Positions 44,302 through 55,879 of a stretch of 64,000 nt of DNA are shown here, in pieces. Source of the stretch: Haemaphysalis longicornis. Its lineage: Eukaryota; Arthropoda; Arachnida; Ixodida; Ixodidae. The DNA is taken from positions 49,873,745 to 49,937,744 of the forward strand of contig CM023457.1 of NCBI GenBank assembly GCA_013339765.2, given 5' to 3'. Position 1 is the first letter of the stretch, and each line of letters starts with the position of its first letter. The translations under genes and the position numbers were made by a program. The notes under the pieces are model-generated. The model ran no database searches. It was not told where the DNA came from and worked only from the letters and a program-made list of their open reading frames with translations.

Positions 44302-47300
44302 ATGGGAAGAGAAAACACAGTTCAATGAACTGCAGAGGCCTTCTGAGTAATCTTGACGACGTGCATGAGATTCTGCATGCCAATCAGCCAGGTGTAATGT
44401 GTGTCCAGGAAACACATCTGAATTCCAAACACACATTTTTTGAATAGTTACCTGGTATACAGAAAGGACAGGGAATGCTGCACACACTCTTCTGGCGGTG
44501 TGGCCATAATCGCCCGAAAATCCTTAGCATGCCACCCTGTCATCTTTAATACCGTCCTCGAGGCTGTAGCCATCCGCACAATAATTTTTAATGGGTTGGT
44601 AACGGTATGCTCCATTTACATTCGTCCTGATTATGCACTTTCGAGCTCTGACTTCGAGGCGCTGGTCGACCAGCTGCCCGAACCGTACATTCAAACAGGT
44701 GACCTTAATGCACACAACTCTCTTTGGGGCTCCTCCAGAGCGGATGCCCGAGTTCGCCTGATAGAGAAATTCCTTACATTTTCAGGAGCATACCTTTTCA
44801 ACAATAAACAGCCTACATACCATAACATAGGTCACAACACATACTCACATCTTGACCTGGCTATTGGTTCTGCAATTCTCTTTCCATGTCTTGAGTGGGG
44901 TGTGGGCACGGACCCATAATGTAGTGACCATTTTCCCACTTCATTAATGTATATAGGTACAGGCCCGAGCAGTCCATCTTCCTATAAAAGGTTTATGAAG
45001 CAAGCGCTAACTGTAATACATTTACAGACATCCAAACTACACCACACATCCATAGGACACCTACACGTTGAAGAAGCTACCCAACTGCTCACGGCGCGCA
45101 TCCTCAACGCCGCCGAAAAGTTCATTCCCCACGCCTCTGGTTCCCCGCGCAACCAGCGGAGGCCGTGGTGGAATGAGGACTGTAGGCGGGCACGAGAGGC
45201 CCAGAACAAGGCGTGGGGTATCCTCCGTCGGTACCCCACGTCGGGAAACCTCCTCTTGTTCAAACGGGCCAAGGATACGGAAAACGTGTGCGCCGTGAGG
45301 CAAAAAGAGATAGTTGGCGCTCATTCATAACATCTATAAACTCATACACAGACATGGACATACCATACAAGGTATGGACACGTATACGCTAACTCAAAGG
45401 AAAACAGACACACAGCCTGCCCCTGGTCAGTACAACAGGGGACACACTGGAAGACCAAGCTGACACACTCGCACAACACTTCCAACACGTGTCCAGTTCA
45501 GCACACTGCATGCACACTTTTCTGAAGTACAAAGACTCTAGTGAAAATAAGTCCCTACACGACAACAACAAATCACAGACTTCTTACAACTTCCTGGTTT
45601 CACTACATGAGCTGAGGGCTGCTCTTAGCACGTGTAAACCCTCAGCTCCAGGCCCAGACAACATTACATATACAATGATACAACACCTACACGCAGACAC
45701 ACTTGAAGCACTTCTACATCTATATAATAAAATATGGCTTTCGGGGCACATTCCACACTCTTGGGGGGATGCCATTGTAGTGGCTTTCTTGAAGGAGGGA
45801 AAGGACCCGTCGTCACCCTCAAGTTGCCGTCCAATAGCCCTGACGAGCTGCCCGTGCAAGCTCTTCGAGATGATGATCAATCGCAGGCTCGTGTACTTCC
45901 TCGAGTACCATGGCTTTCTCGAGAGCTGCCAGGCAGGCTTCAGGGTGGGGCGATCAACGAACGATCAACTGGTTGCACTTGACTCGTACATCAAGGATGC
46001 CTTCGTGCACAAGCAGTACTGTTTAACTGTCTTTTTCGACCTCGAGAAGGCCTACGAAGGCCTACTGCTTGGCGTTATGGGATCCTTAGTGACCTCAAAT
46101 TATTCGGTGTTTCGGGTAACATGTTGGACACCCTTGTTAGTTATTTGTCAGAGAGAACATTCAGAGTAAGAGTTGGTTGTGCACTTTCAAAGGTTCACGT
46201 CCAAGAAAATGGCGTGCCGAAAGGTGGCGTGTTGAGTTGCCCTCTCTTCATAGTAAAGATGAACTTTCTTAGAAAGGCACTGCCACCAACAATCTCTTAT
46301 TCTGTGTATGTAAACGACGTGCAAATATCTTTTAAATCATGTAATATGTCAATATGCGACGTCAAGTCCAGCTTTGTGTCAAGAAGCTTGCCGGCTGGGC
46401 AGACAAGAATGGGTTTAAATTGAATCCTGCAAAAAGCTCCTGCGTTGTGTTCTCCAGGAAGCGCGGGATCCTTCCGGACCCAGACATTACTCTTAATGGC
46501 GTGTCGCTTCCTGTGAACAAGCAGCACAAGTATTTAGGTGTTGTGTTTGACCAGAAACTCACATGCATTCCACACATCAAGGAACTTAAACATAAATGTC
46601 TGAAAACAATGAATATTCTGAAGGTTCTCTCCCACCAATCGTATGGTTCCGACAAAAAACTCCTACTACGGCTCTATAGTGCTTTGGTTGGGTCTCGTTT
46701 GGACTATGGCAGTGTGGTATATCGGTCGGCGAGTAAAACAGCGTTGCGAATTCTTGACCCAGTGCTACACTTGGGGCTTCGTCTCTCCTCGGGTGCTTTT
46801 TGCACTAGCCCTATCGAGAGTCTGTATGTCGAGTGTAATCAACGAACGTACATGGATTTGCTTTATGCTTTCAAAATTTCATCACTGAATAACCATCCTT
46901 TTTATCCTGTTTTTAACTATACATCAACGTCTCTGCTCTTTGTGAATCACCCATCCGTTCCTCTGCCCTTTTCACTTAGAGTGAGAGAGCGAGCTTCGGA
47001 TGTGAGTGCTTCGTTTTTAGATGTGTACAGGTCATCCTTTTCAAACATTTTACCGCCTTGGCAAGTTCGCCCTGTGTCGTGCGACCTTTCTTTTATAAAA
47101 TTTGACATAAATCGTGTACCACGAGCTGCAATACTGCAGCACTTTCTGTCTTTGCAGTTTAAATACGCATGTGCAGAATTTTATAGTGACGCTTCTATAA
47201 CCTCCACTATGGTGCCGTACGCTGCTCAGGGTCCAAATTTCAATGCAGCCAGAACTATGAGTGTGCATGCAACAATTTTTTTAGCAGAAGCGTATGGAAT

Positions 47301-48028
47301 TTTACTGATTGTACGACACATCCTTGAATATCAAATTCCCAATTCCATCATCTATACAGATTCTTTGAGTGTTGTTCGCGCACTGTCATCGCACAAGCCC
47401 CCCCCAAAACCACATAGTTAATCTTGTATTCAACACTATCATGTCCGTGTATGCACAAAAGCATGAGCTGCTCCTCTGCTGCGTCCCAGGACACGCTGGG
47501 ATCACTGGGAACGAGTTGGCAGACAAGAGGGTCGCTGCTGCTACAATCAGGAACACTGTAGACATAAAAACCGTACCATATACAGACCTCAAGCCACACA
47601 TAAGACAACACTAGCGCAGAACATGGCAAATACACTGGAACGAACAGACAGACAACAAACTACAAGTAATAAAGCCACACTTGGGACGGTACACAGCTGA
47701 CTCACACAGCAGACACACGGAAGTCGCCTTGGGTAGGCTGCGGATAGGGCACACCCATGCAACGCACTCGTATCTGCTGACGGGATCTTCTAGACCCCAG
47801 TGCAGCAGGTGCAGAGAGGCCCTATCCGTCCTATCCGTAGTGCACATACTAATCACATGCAAGGCACTTTACACAACACGACACAAACACATGAGAGAAC
47901 TCTACAGACAACATATCCCACTACATCCATCGCTGTTTCTTGGTGACGATGCCATGGTTTCCGTGAAACGTGTGTTTGAGTATTTGTCAGATGTTCAGTT
48001 TTTAAACCTTATTTCCTATCACGCATAA
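44302..48028 (+). pseudogene. I-group LINE ORF2, copy 2, with mutated RT box
   Basis: The same domain order as copy 1: endonuclease (QETHLN, GDLNAHNSLWGSS at ~44700), reverse transcriptase (45489-46340), RNase H (YSDASIT, AEAYGILLIV, YTDSLSVVRAL, GNELADKR) and a terminal zinc motif (~47800-47850). The catalytic reverse transcriptase box reads YVND (46307-46318) instead of YVDD. The first catalytic Asp of the pair is lost, which should abolish polymerisation even if the frame were intact. Breaks occur after codon 8 (TGA), near 44435, 44918, 45330, 46065, 47400 and 47650. Confidence 0.85.
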
Positions 48029-48212
48029 TCAAATCTGGCCCCATACACAAGCCATCAACATTATCTTTAACTGATGTTACTATGTTCCGTTGACACGTTT
48101 TTTTTTACCTACCTTTTTGTGGTAACCACTTCACTTCATTAAATAACCTTTTCTTTGGCGCTTCTTGCTCTTAGTCGGCCTTGCACCATAAAAACCCAAC
48201 CATCATCATCAT

Positions 48213-48225
48213 CAGTGTGCAGCAG
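48213..48225. repeat. Target-site duplication of I-group LINE copy 2, right
   Basis: CAGTGTGCAGCAG, identical to 42634-42646. Confidence 0.88.
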
Positions 48226-50057
48226 AATGTGTGTTTTCGGAATTCAAAGAAAAAGAAAACAAATTTATGAGGAGACTTAAGCAGGAGATGCATGGACGAT
48301 TGGTGCATGCGAATCGCATGCGACTGATCGTTACGACTGTCGCCACGACTAGTCGTACGCGTGAATTTCAGACAGATGGCCCGATGCCCGCGTGGGATGC
48401 GACGTCGGCGCCGCTCCGTCCACTGTTTTTGCGGGCGCCGCAAAGCTGGAGTTTGTGTTCTTGCGTCGCTCTTGCACCCAGCGAGACTGCGCGTGACGAT
48501 GGCTGAAGCGAAACCTGAGGCTCGTTCCTTGACTCACCCGATCAACTACGACGATCGCTGAGCTGAATTTGTAGATTCTGCGCGTCATTCGCAAGAAATG
48601 GATGAAGCAAGCAATCGTGAAGCGTTTTCTGCTTCCGGAAACAGTGCGGGCACACGCCGGCCGTGCCTGCCAGCTCGGCGCACTCCGCGGCTCGAACCGG
48701 TGCAGACCACGGTAGCAACCGCTTGTCGCTGCTCTTCCGAGTCAATCTGATCGTGAAAAATTGTGCTAGGGATTGTTGTCAGTGTCTATTTTATAAGTTG
48801 CGATCAGATATCTGCCGCGATGCTAAGCCTACGCTGACCGGCCGCGGAGGTTCGGATGTCCGAACGGTTGCCGCGGCGCGTGGTGCGCCGAGCGGCCGAG
48901 AGATGGCGCTACCTGCGCGGGAGCATCGAAACAGGCTACGCCGATATCTTCGTCACCGATCACTCAAACGGCAGTTATAGCTGAAATAAAGTTCCACATA
49001 CGAGAAAGGAGATGATAGTGTGGTGAAAAGTTGTGTAACAGATAGTCATTCGCAGTTGCACAGATAACGGCGGTCAAATATCCGCCAGGAAGCTAAGCCT
49101 GAAGTCCCCATCACCCGAGCCGGCCCGAGCAACGCAAGCCGGTTGCGGGCTCTCATTGGCTGTGGCCTCACGACGATCGCAACGATGGCACAACTATGGT
49201 AACTATCAGTCGCATGCGCATCGCGTGCACCAGTCGTTCATGTGTCCCGCCCTCGACTGGTGCACGCGATGCGCATGCGACTGATCGTTACGATTGATCA
49301 TTAGGACCGGTTTTGGCGTCGATCACTGGTCGGAGGAGGCTCACGACGTGGGACTGGCAAGCCAGATCATTGCGATCGCCGTGAGGCCACAGCCAAAGAG
49401 CCCGCTGAGCCCGCAACTGGCTTGCGTTGCTCGGGTCGGCTCTGATGGTGGGAACTTTAGGCTTAGCATACTGGCGGATATTTGATCGCCGCCATGTGTG
49501 CAACTACGAATGACAATCCGTAACACAACTTTTCAGCACACTATCATCCCCTTTCTCACATGTGGAACTTTATTTCAGCTATAACAGCCGTTTGAGCGAT
49601 CGGTGACCAAGGCATCTGCATAGCCTCTTTCAATGCTTCCGCGCAGGTATCGCCTTCTCTCGGCCGCTCGGCGCACCGCGCGCCGCGGAGACCGTGTCGG
49701 ACCGGCAAACCTCCACGTCCGGTCAGCGTAGGCTTGCATCGCGGCCGATATCTGATCGCCGCTTTTAAAATAAGCCCTGACAACAATCCCTAGCACAATT
49801 TTGCACCACCCTAACATCTACTTTATCGCATGTGGAACTTCTTTTTAGCGATCAGGTTGATTCGGAAGAGCAGCGACAAGCGGTTGCTACCGTGGTCTGC
49901 GCCGGTTCGAGCCGCCGAGTGTGCCGAGCTGGCAGGCGCGGCCGGCGTGTGCGCAGACTGTTTCCGAAGGTAGAAAACGGTTCACCATTACCTGCTTTAT
50001 CAATTTCTTGCGAACGACGCGGGGAATCTACAAATTCAGCTCAGCGATCGTCGTAGT

Positions 50058-50240
50058 CGGGGCCGTAGCCAGAAATTTGTTTCCGGGGGATCGGGGAGCG
50101 AAGGATGGGGTTAGGGGGTTATGGATTGTGGGAAGGGGGTAGTTTTGCTGGAAGAAACAGTAAGTATTGCTTACGTGCTGCCTGGATAAGCTTTCGGGAG
50201 GGGTTACAACCCCCAAACTCCCCCTCTGGGTACGGCCCTG
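50058..50240. mobile_element. hAT-type MITE inside palindrome
   Basis: The ends CGGGGCCGTA and TACGGCCCTG are inverted repeats with one mismatch, flanked by a perfect 8-bp duplication GTCGTAGT (50050-50057 and 50241-50248). It is 183 bases and non-coding. An 8-bp duplication supports the hAT superfamily. It interrupts the right arm of the palindrome and is absent from the left arm. Confidence 0.85.
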
Positions 50241-50325
50241 GTCGTAGTTGACCATGGAGCAAGAACAGTGGGCGGAGAGGCACCGGCGACACATTGCAAG
50301 CGCGCATCGGGCCATGCATCTTATA

Positions 50326-50945
50326 CCCGTGCTACACGAGCTTTTCGAAGGCCTTCGAGTCGAATGTCATTTGACTCAAATGACACCTTTGAGCTGCTAC
50401 ACGATGTTTTTCAAAGGCATTTGGTTAAAATGGAATTTGAGTCAAAGGAGCCCGACAACTGACCTTTGAGAGTCTCAAAGGCCTTTGAAACACAAACGGT
50501 CGTACCCTTGGGCTCAGTTTCTGCAACCCGTAATAACAAAAACGAGTTTGAAGTGGAAGCTCTTCATAATTTTTCACTTGTTTTCGTTCTCTGTCACTCG
50601 CTCCACGTTTACGCTGTAACGTGGTACTCTCAACACCGGCGGTGCGAAAAAAGACAAAAAGAAACTGGCTGCCTTGTGCATGTTTTGTGCGCGCTAGTAG
50701 ATCATTATCAATTTGATCACTAATAATTACTTTTTTGCCATTTTTAACTCTAAAATTAAATTTTCGCGAAGAACGAAACATGCCAGCAGTGGCGACAACA
50801 AAACATAGCGGGCGCACGCGGAAACTTTCAACTGCCTTTGAGAATGGTTGTGTAGATCGACAGAACTCCTTGCAATTCGAATGACAGTTGAAATTTCGAA
50901 GGCCATTCGACTGATATGTCCTTCCAAACGCTCGTGTAGCACAGG
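50326..50945. mobile_element. TA-flanked TIR element inside palindrome
   Basis: The ends CCCGTGCTACACGAGC and GCTCGTGTAGCACAGG are inverted repeats. TA lies at 50324-50325 and 50946-50947. At 620 bases, with no transposase motif, it is non-autonomous. It interrupts the right arm only; the left arm (near 48368-48380) lacks it, which gives a natural empty-site comparison. Frames inside on both strands have no known domain. Confidence 0.75.
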
Positions 50946-51027
50946 TATTAAATTCACGCGTACGACTAGTCGTGGCGACAGTCGTAACGATTAGTCACAT
51001 GCGATTCGCATGCACCAATCGTCCATG

Positions 51028-52454
51028 TGTCTCGCGCTTTACTGTGAGGATTGCTAAAAGCGTGCTTATACTATTTTGCTGACCGGGCCAATTGTGTGAG
51101 CAGTCGATTTCGTGAGTTATCTTCATTTCATACTGTAATAAATCAAGTGAGACGAGAGCTATAGTTTCCATCTAAAAACTTCGGGCTCGAGGAAGCAGTA
51201 GAGTCTTTTGTAGAGAGTTTACGTGTTGTCGGAAAAAAATTTTCCTCAGAGAATAGTAATTGCGCCCACTCGTAATGCTAAGTGGCCTAGTGGGCTGTCG
51301 TTACAAAGACAGCGGCGAATATTGTTATCAATCGTCTCCGCTAAACCGTCGGTGGCTAATGGCACCACCATAAACACCTAGGTGTTCTCAAGGAATGTGC
51401 TATTTTCGCTTCTAATAGCTTCCGAGACGTATATGATAGAAAAATTATTCTTTTGTAGTGTCTCTAGAAATGCGCTCCTCTCAACTGGCGCTGGCTGTTT
51501 CCTAAACATACGTGGCTGTAATTAAAGCATGTTTTGTGAGCCTCGATTCGTGTGCCCAGCTAAGAATTGCTGCTAGTTTTAGACAAAACTGTCGTTGAAA
51601 CTTTAAAACCGGCGCCAATGAACTGTTATTAAGAACCCCACGGAATTAGCCTATGCCCAGCTTAACTGACAATTCGTACACCGCAGTTTTGCACGGCGAT
51701 CTTGAACCTGGTGGAGACACTGGCTTACGCTTAACAACTATGGTTTTCGGAAAGCTGATACAACGTATGCATATTAGAAAAGCCCATCTGATTACCTCAG
51801 TGAAGTAGTCTTCTGCCGAAAGCGGGCACCCGATTGCATTTGCGTAGAGAAATGTTGACACATCCGAACTTCTCAAAAGAGCTAATAAGCTGCCGATGTT
51901 TTTATTGCTACGCAAAAATGTTGACGCGTCGGAACTTCCAACAAATTCTGTAAACTGGCGATGTATTTTCTTGCCTATGCAAGGTGCTACAAAAATAATA
52001 TTTGTAGAATTTGTTTGTAAACAACCGTTCCCTTGCGCGCTGTCAAACTTCACAAAAAAATTTTGTTTAACTCCAAGAACGGCAACGCAAATGCCCTGCT
52101 TATTTACCAGATGAACTATGCTTTCGCTTATGCAGAAGCCTCAGTTGCAGCGCTAGAGTCTGCCCTGTCCTTCACGGGAAACTTTCACCGACCATATCGG
52201 CAGGTGCGGGTGAATACGACCTCGTGATCAAATTTGCCTTTCTGTTCCCGCTTGTCTTTGCTTTTCCACACTGTTGCCCTTGTGGCCGTCGCCTAGCGGC
52301 AGTTCCCGTAGTCGCACATGGTCTAATAATTCGAAAGTGGCAATGGCTCTCACTAACCCAGTCATTGTTGCAAAACTGCAGCGACGTCCGGCAGTACAAC
52401 TGGCCAACCCGCTGCGCACGTTCAACTGCTGAAATACGAAGTTGAAGGGTTTAG
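51028..52454. other. No gene recognised
   Basis: A 135-codon minus frame (51646-52053) contains a short internal near-repeat (SSDASTFLRSN / SSDVSTFLYAN), encoded by two similar ~54-base segments at about 51835-51950. No family match is recognised. Confidence 0.3.
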
Positions 52455-52640
52455 AGCGCAGAAGCGCCACCTGGCATAGGAGGTGCGCCGTAATGATTAC
52501 TCCCCTATAATTTTGGCCACCTGGGCACCTTTAAGCTCTGGCATTTTTTTCGACACACGAGCGGTTCCGCTTTTTGCTCCATCTGAAGAGCAGGCACCAC
52601 TGTCCGGGCCGAATCCGCGTGCTTGGGCTCAGAGGCACAG
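52455..52640 (-). mobile_element. Degenerate Ruka-like SINE, copy 4
   Basis: TTGGCCACCTGGGCACCTTTAA, TCGACACACGAGCG and TTTTTGCTCCATCTGAAGAG match in order the body of the SINEs at 20357 and 25801, with many substitutions. The tRNA head is barely recognisable. An old copy. Confidence 0.65.
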
Positions 52641-53306
52641 TGAGTGGACAGCTGCGGGTGATTGTTAAACCGCTCAGCGTCGGTATACTCAGTTGAGCGC
52701 TCTTTTGCTGGGCTCGCCATTCAGCGAGTGGCTGCGACTGCTCACACAGAGGGTGTTAGGCTTTGAGCGTCTTTAAAGCTTTCACAGAGTTCCGCTGTCG
52801 AGCGTTACCAGAAAAAAATACCAAGATAAAAAAACTGGCCCCAATCCATACTGTGAAGGTGGGTGGACTGCAAAACTGTAAACTCCACCAACAACGATTA
52901 GCCATGCGGTGTCAGTTGAATCCACACACGTGGATCGACACGGAGTGAAACCAGAGACTCTGGCAGCCGTTACCAGAGGTTCGCGGGGGCGGTGACCTGG
53001 ACGCATCTGCGACAACTAAAAGAAAATGGAGGGGAGCATCTATCGTAGGGTGAGGAGGAGGGTGGCACACGCGGCCATGATGTCAACTCTCTCACTGCCT
53101 CCCCCTCACTCTTCTTTTATGCGTCACCGCCAAAAAGCACCCTCCCTCTCCCCAGACGCTGTTGAGGTCGCTGCTAGTCCAAAACACGTGAACGCCGCTA
53201 TTATACTAATTATGCGGTTTGCACTTCAGACGAGGTATTGAATGAGGACAGGTGGCAGACCCGCCGCTGGGCTCGTTTAGTACTTCCTGTCTCCACATCT
53301 CCACGT
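52641..53306. other. No gene recognised
   Basis: C/T-rich from 53080 to 53160. No coding or structural feature recognised. Confidence 0.3.
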
Positions 53307-53389
53307 GTGGCCGTAGCTTAGGCGGAAAAACGACGGACTCTCACTCCGCTTCTCTATTCGGGTCGAGGTTCGATTCCAGGCGGTGCCAC
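53307..53389 (+). other. tRNA-Glu-like pseudogene or SINE head
   Basis: The ends GTGGC and GCCAC pair. The anticodon arm CGGA-CTCTCAC-TCCG gives a seven-base loop with T33, anticodon CTC and A37, as in tRNA-Glu(CTC). Box B is GGTTCGATTCC. It is 83 bases, too long for tRNA-Glu (about 72), with an enlarged region between the anticodon and T arms and a T stem that pairs poorly. Derivation from tRNA is likely; function as a tRNA is not. Confidence 0.45.
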
Positions 53390-54328
53390 AAGTTTGTGTA
53401 GCCTCGGTGTAGTGAGTAGCCAGGTTGCTTGTGTAGCGAGTTGCAGTCTGGGAGTTTCCTTCTGACGCGCACGCAAAAATTTCCTTGGCCGGTAAAGGTA
53501 CACTGCTTCACAGTAGAAACCGAGAGCACATGAGCATGCGCCTCGTGAGGAGCGGCCGGCGTCGGCCCAGCGCTCATGTTGCGATCACTCGCGTGCTGTT
53601 CTGCTCGCCAGTTCACGTGTGCTCGCCCCTGAAGTGGGCAGCACAGATGCCGAGTTCTCGTTACAGACGCAGAGTTCACGAAAGCGGTGGCCGAGGGGTC
53701 TAGCGCGTGCTAATGTGATTCAGCCTCGGAGAGATGTGAAAGGCTGGGCGCAAATGTTCCGGGCCTCCCAGTCATAGAGAACATTGTCGACGAAGCGTGA
53801 GGGGCCGCCAGCTTTGCTTTTTCTACAGCCTTGCAACACTAGGGCAAGGTGAACCCATTTGTTTTACATTTTCTGTGCTAGAACTTACAAGAAGACATAA
53901 TGAGAGAAAATAGGTGATAGAAAAAAAATTCCCTCCCACTAAATCAAGAAAACAGCCGGATATCGCAAAGATTTGCTTCGCTTACAAAACTGATTCTTTC
54001 TGTTATTTCTGTTTTTGTTTTGTTCGGAAGGCGTCTCGTGCCACCCTCATGAGTTTAAAATCCGGGAACATATGTTTACATCTTCGAGCGTGTAAGATGA
54101 GAATGCATTCCCGTTAACGCTTCAGCAGTAGGAGGATGCCGTGCGCAGCTCAGCAGCTACAACTCTTGCGCTTGGAGGAAAACGTGCCAGTGTATGAAGT
54201 ATGAGCCGGTCTCGCCCCTTCCTCACTGCGTTTTGATTGCCCGACTATAAATCTGTTCTTACCACGCACAGCACACAACGCCCAGCGCAAATTTCCAGCC
54301 GCCAGAGCGTGTATCACGTGACAGCTTT
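53390..54328. other. No gene recognised
   Basis: Frames of 67-112 codons on both strands without known features. If the exon candidate at 54335 is real, this would be intron. Confidence 0.3.
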
Positions 54329-54334
54329 GCTTAC

Positions 54335-54620
54335 CCGTTTTGATAAAGCCGACCACGTCGGTCATGTCCAGGATAGGCTCGAAGAGCTGCTGTTCCGCGC
54401 CGTCGGTCATGTAGTGGAACCCTTTCACGGACGCTTTTCGGACGAGTGAGCGTGTGTCACAGCCACCCATGCATAGCGCCAAAGTGGTCAGCAATTGGTT
54501 CTCCGCTCCCGCGTAGCGCAAGAATGCTTTCAACCGGAACTTGCGCGGGAAGTAGCGGAACGTGAAGTCCAAAAGATCACTTGCGCGCCGCGGGCCTGAC
54601 GTACTCGTCGAAGAAGATCC
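54335..54620 (-). CDS. Possible host-gene exon, protein not recognised
   Basis: A minus-strand frame reads DLLDFTFRYFPRKFRLKAFL, then LLTTLALCMGGCDTRSLVRK, FHYMTDGAEQQLFEPILDM and DVVGFIKTG. It has normal protein composition, with no low complexity and no match to the mobile-element families in this window. Just after IKTG is GTAAGC, a good 5' splice donor (54329-54334). The 5' edge is uncertain: the frame is open back to a TGA at ~54622. AG dinucleotides at 54580-54581 or ~54597 could be acceptors, but there is no clear pyrimidine tract. I do not recognise the family, so no function is proposed. No partner exon is found in the window. Confidence 0.4.
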
Positions 54621-55634
54621 TCACCTGCGCATGCCGTTAAGCGCAGACGTGTGTATACACAGAGGCTGCTTCTGTCTCGTGTAACTCGTGTAATGCTCCT
54701 ACGAGGGGTTTGTATCAAGGGCGTAGCCAAAAGGGTGTGTTTTTGTGTCAGAACTACCCCACCAACATCTTCTGAACGCCGCATGCCCGCTTCCCCTTTT
54801 TCTCGCCCTTTGTAATAGTAATAATAATAAGTTTATTTCATCATAATTGTGTACATGATGACAGGGTCCCGCAGTAAAAGCCAAAAAAGCTCAAAAAAAG
54901 GCTCCAGTGAAAGCTCCAAAAAACAGCTTCACTGAAGCTGCTGACCCCTAACTTGGCGAAGAGCAAGGATCAAAAGGATAAAAATACAATTAAATGCACA
55001 CCAATACACAGCAACACTGGGTTAACACTTTTGTGCCTTGTTACCACCTACTACGTAAAAGTAAAAGAAAGAGACGAGAAAAGGGAGATGAAAAAAAAGA
55101 TGAGTGCGCAACAAAAATCAGGAATAAATAGCTGCAATGGTTTGTGCTTGCAAAAAAAAAACACAAATAAAAAAGAAAAAGATCAGACATATTCAAAGGA
55201 AGTACACTTTTAAACAAAGAGATTACATGAATTGTGAAAGAAAAAATCATAACTCTGGCAATCTTTCAGGGGGTGTGTTTTTAACTGCGAAGCTATTGGG
55301 AAGTCGCGGAAGCTTGTTTCCCGGGGTTTGCACGTCATAAGTTGTTTTGTATGTTTGAACGTTCCATATATCTTAATTTCTTGTTCCGCTTATGTTTCCG
55401 CGGCACTAGCAGAGCAATCTTACGAAGTAGAAATCTGCTATATTTAATGTCATGCTTGAAGGAATGACACAGACGATACTCATAATGTAATTACTGGCAC
55501 AGTTTTTTGCTTCGAAAAAATTGCTTTGTGTGCCATCGAGGAAGGTTTTCCATTACACGTAAGAAGCTATTTTGTAGAACGTGGAACTTGTGTAGGTTTT
55601 CTTGTGTTGTTTTGCCCCAGACTAAGTGAGAGTA
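54621..55634. other. No gene recognised
   Basis: Simple A-rich DNA (54880-55200) gives Lys-rich frames. No gene features. Confidence 0.35.
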
Positions 55635-55874
55635 ACCCGCCGCGATGGCTCAGTGGCTAAGGCGTTGCGCTGCTGAGCACGAGGTTGCGGGTTGGATTCC
55701 CGGCCGCGGCGGCCGCTTTTCTGATGGAGGGGAAAAGCAAAAACGCCCGTGTGTACGAGATTTCGGCGCACGTTAAAGATACCCAGGTGGTCAAAATTTA
55801 TCCGGAGCCCTGCCCTACGGCGCGCCTCATCGCCTGCGTTGCGTGGGCGTCAAACCCTACAATCAATCAATCAA
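55635..55874 (+). mobile_element. Ruka-like tRNA-derived SINE, copy 3
   Basis: Plus-strand copy: ACCCGCCGCGATGGCTCAGT, box B GGTTGGATTCCC, TTAAAGATACCCAGGTGGTC, and an AATCAATCAATCAATCAA tail ending at 55874. It abuts the 3' end of the CR1/L2-like LINE that lies on the other strand. No certain target duplication was found. Confidence 0.88.
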
Positions 55875-55879
55875 TGAAC

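Larger units (their letters stand above)
42647..48212 (+). mobile_element. I-group LINE, full-length copy 2
   Basis: Starts CCCGCACGGGGCACC, as copy 1 does, and ends CCATAAAAACCCAACCATCATC with an (ATC)n tail, 13-bp duplication on both sides. It is 5.57 kb against 5.79 kb for copy 1. By eye, coding stretches differ from copy 1 at perhaps a fifth of positions, so the two are separate, not recent, insertions. It carries more frameshifts and stops than copy 1. Confidence 0.9.
48291..51027. repeat. Giant imperfect palindrome (foldback-type element)
   Basis: The outer arms 48291-48368 and 50950-51027 are inverted copies, 76 of 78 identical. The centre is a perfect 30-bp hairpin, 49207-49236 with 49254-49283, around a 17-base loop. 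Between them, long stretches pair in register, for example 48697-48740 (CGGTGCAGACCACGGTAGCA) with 49853-49905, and 48940-49020 with 49553-49640. After removing two nested elements on the right (50058-50240 and 50326-50945) both arms are ~0.94 kb. The outer ends resemble the central hairpin sequence. It may thus be two head-to-head copies of one ~0.95-kb TIR element or one foldback element. No coding frame is conserved. Confidence 0.85.

Noticed and set aside
53307..53389. Functional tRNA-Glu
   Set aside because: The anticodon loop fits but the length is 83 and the T stem pairs poorly, so a pseudogene or SINE head is more likely.
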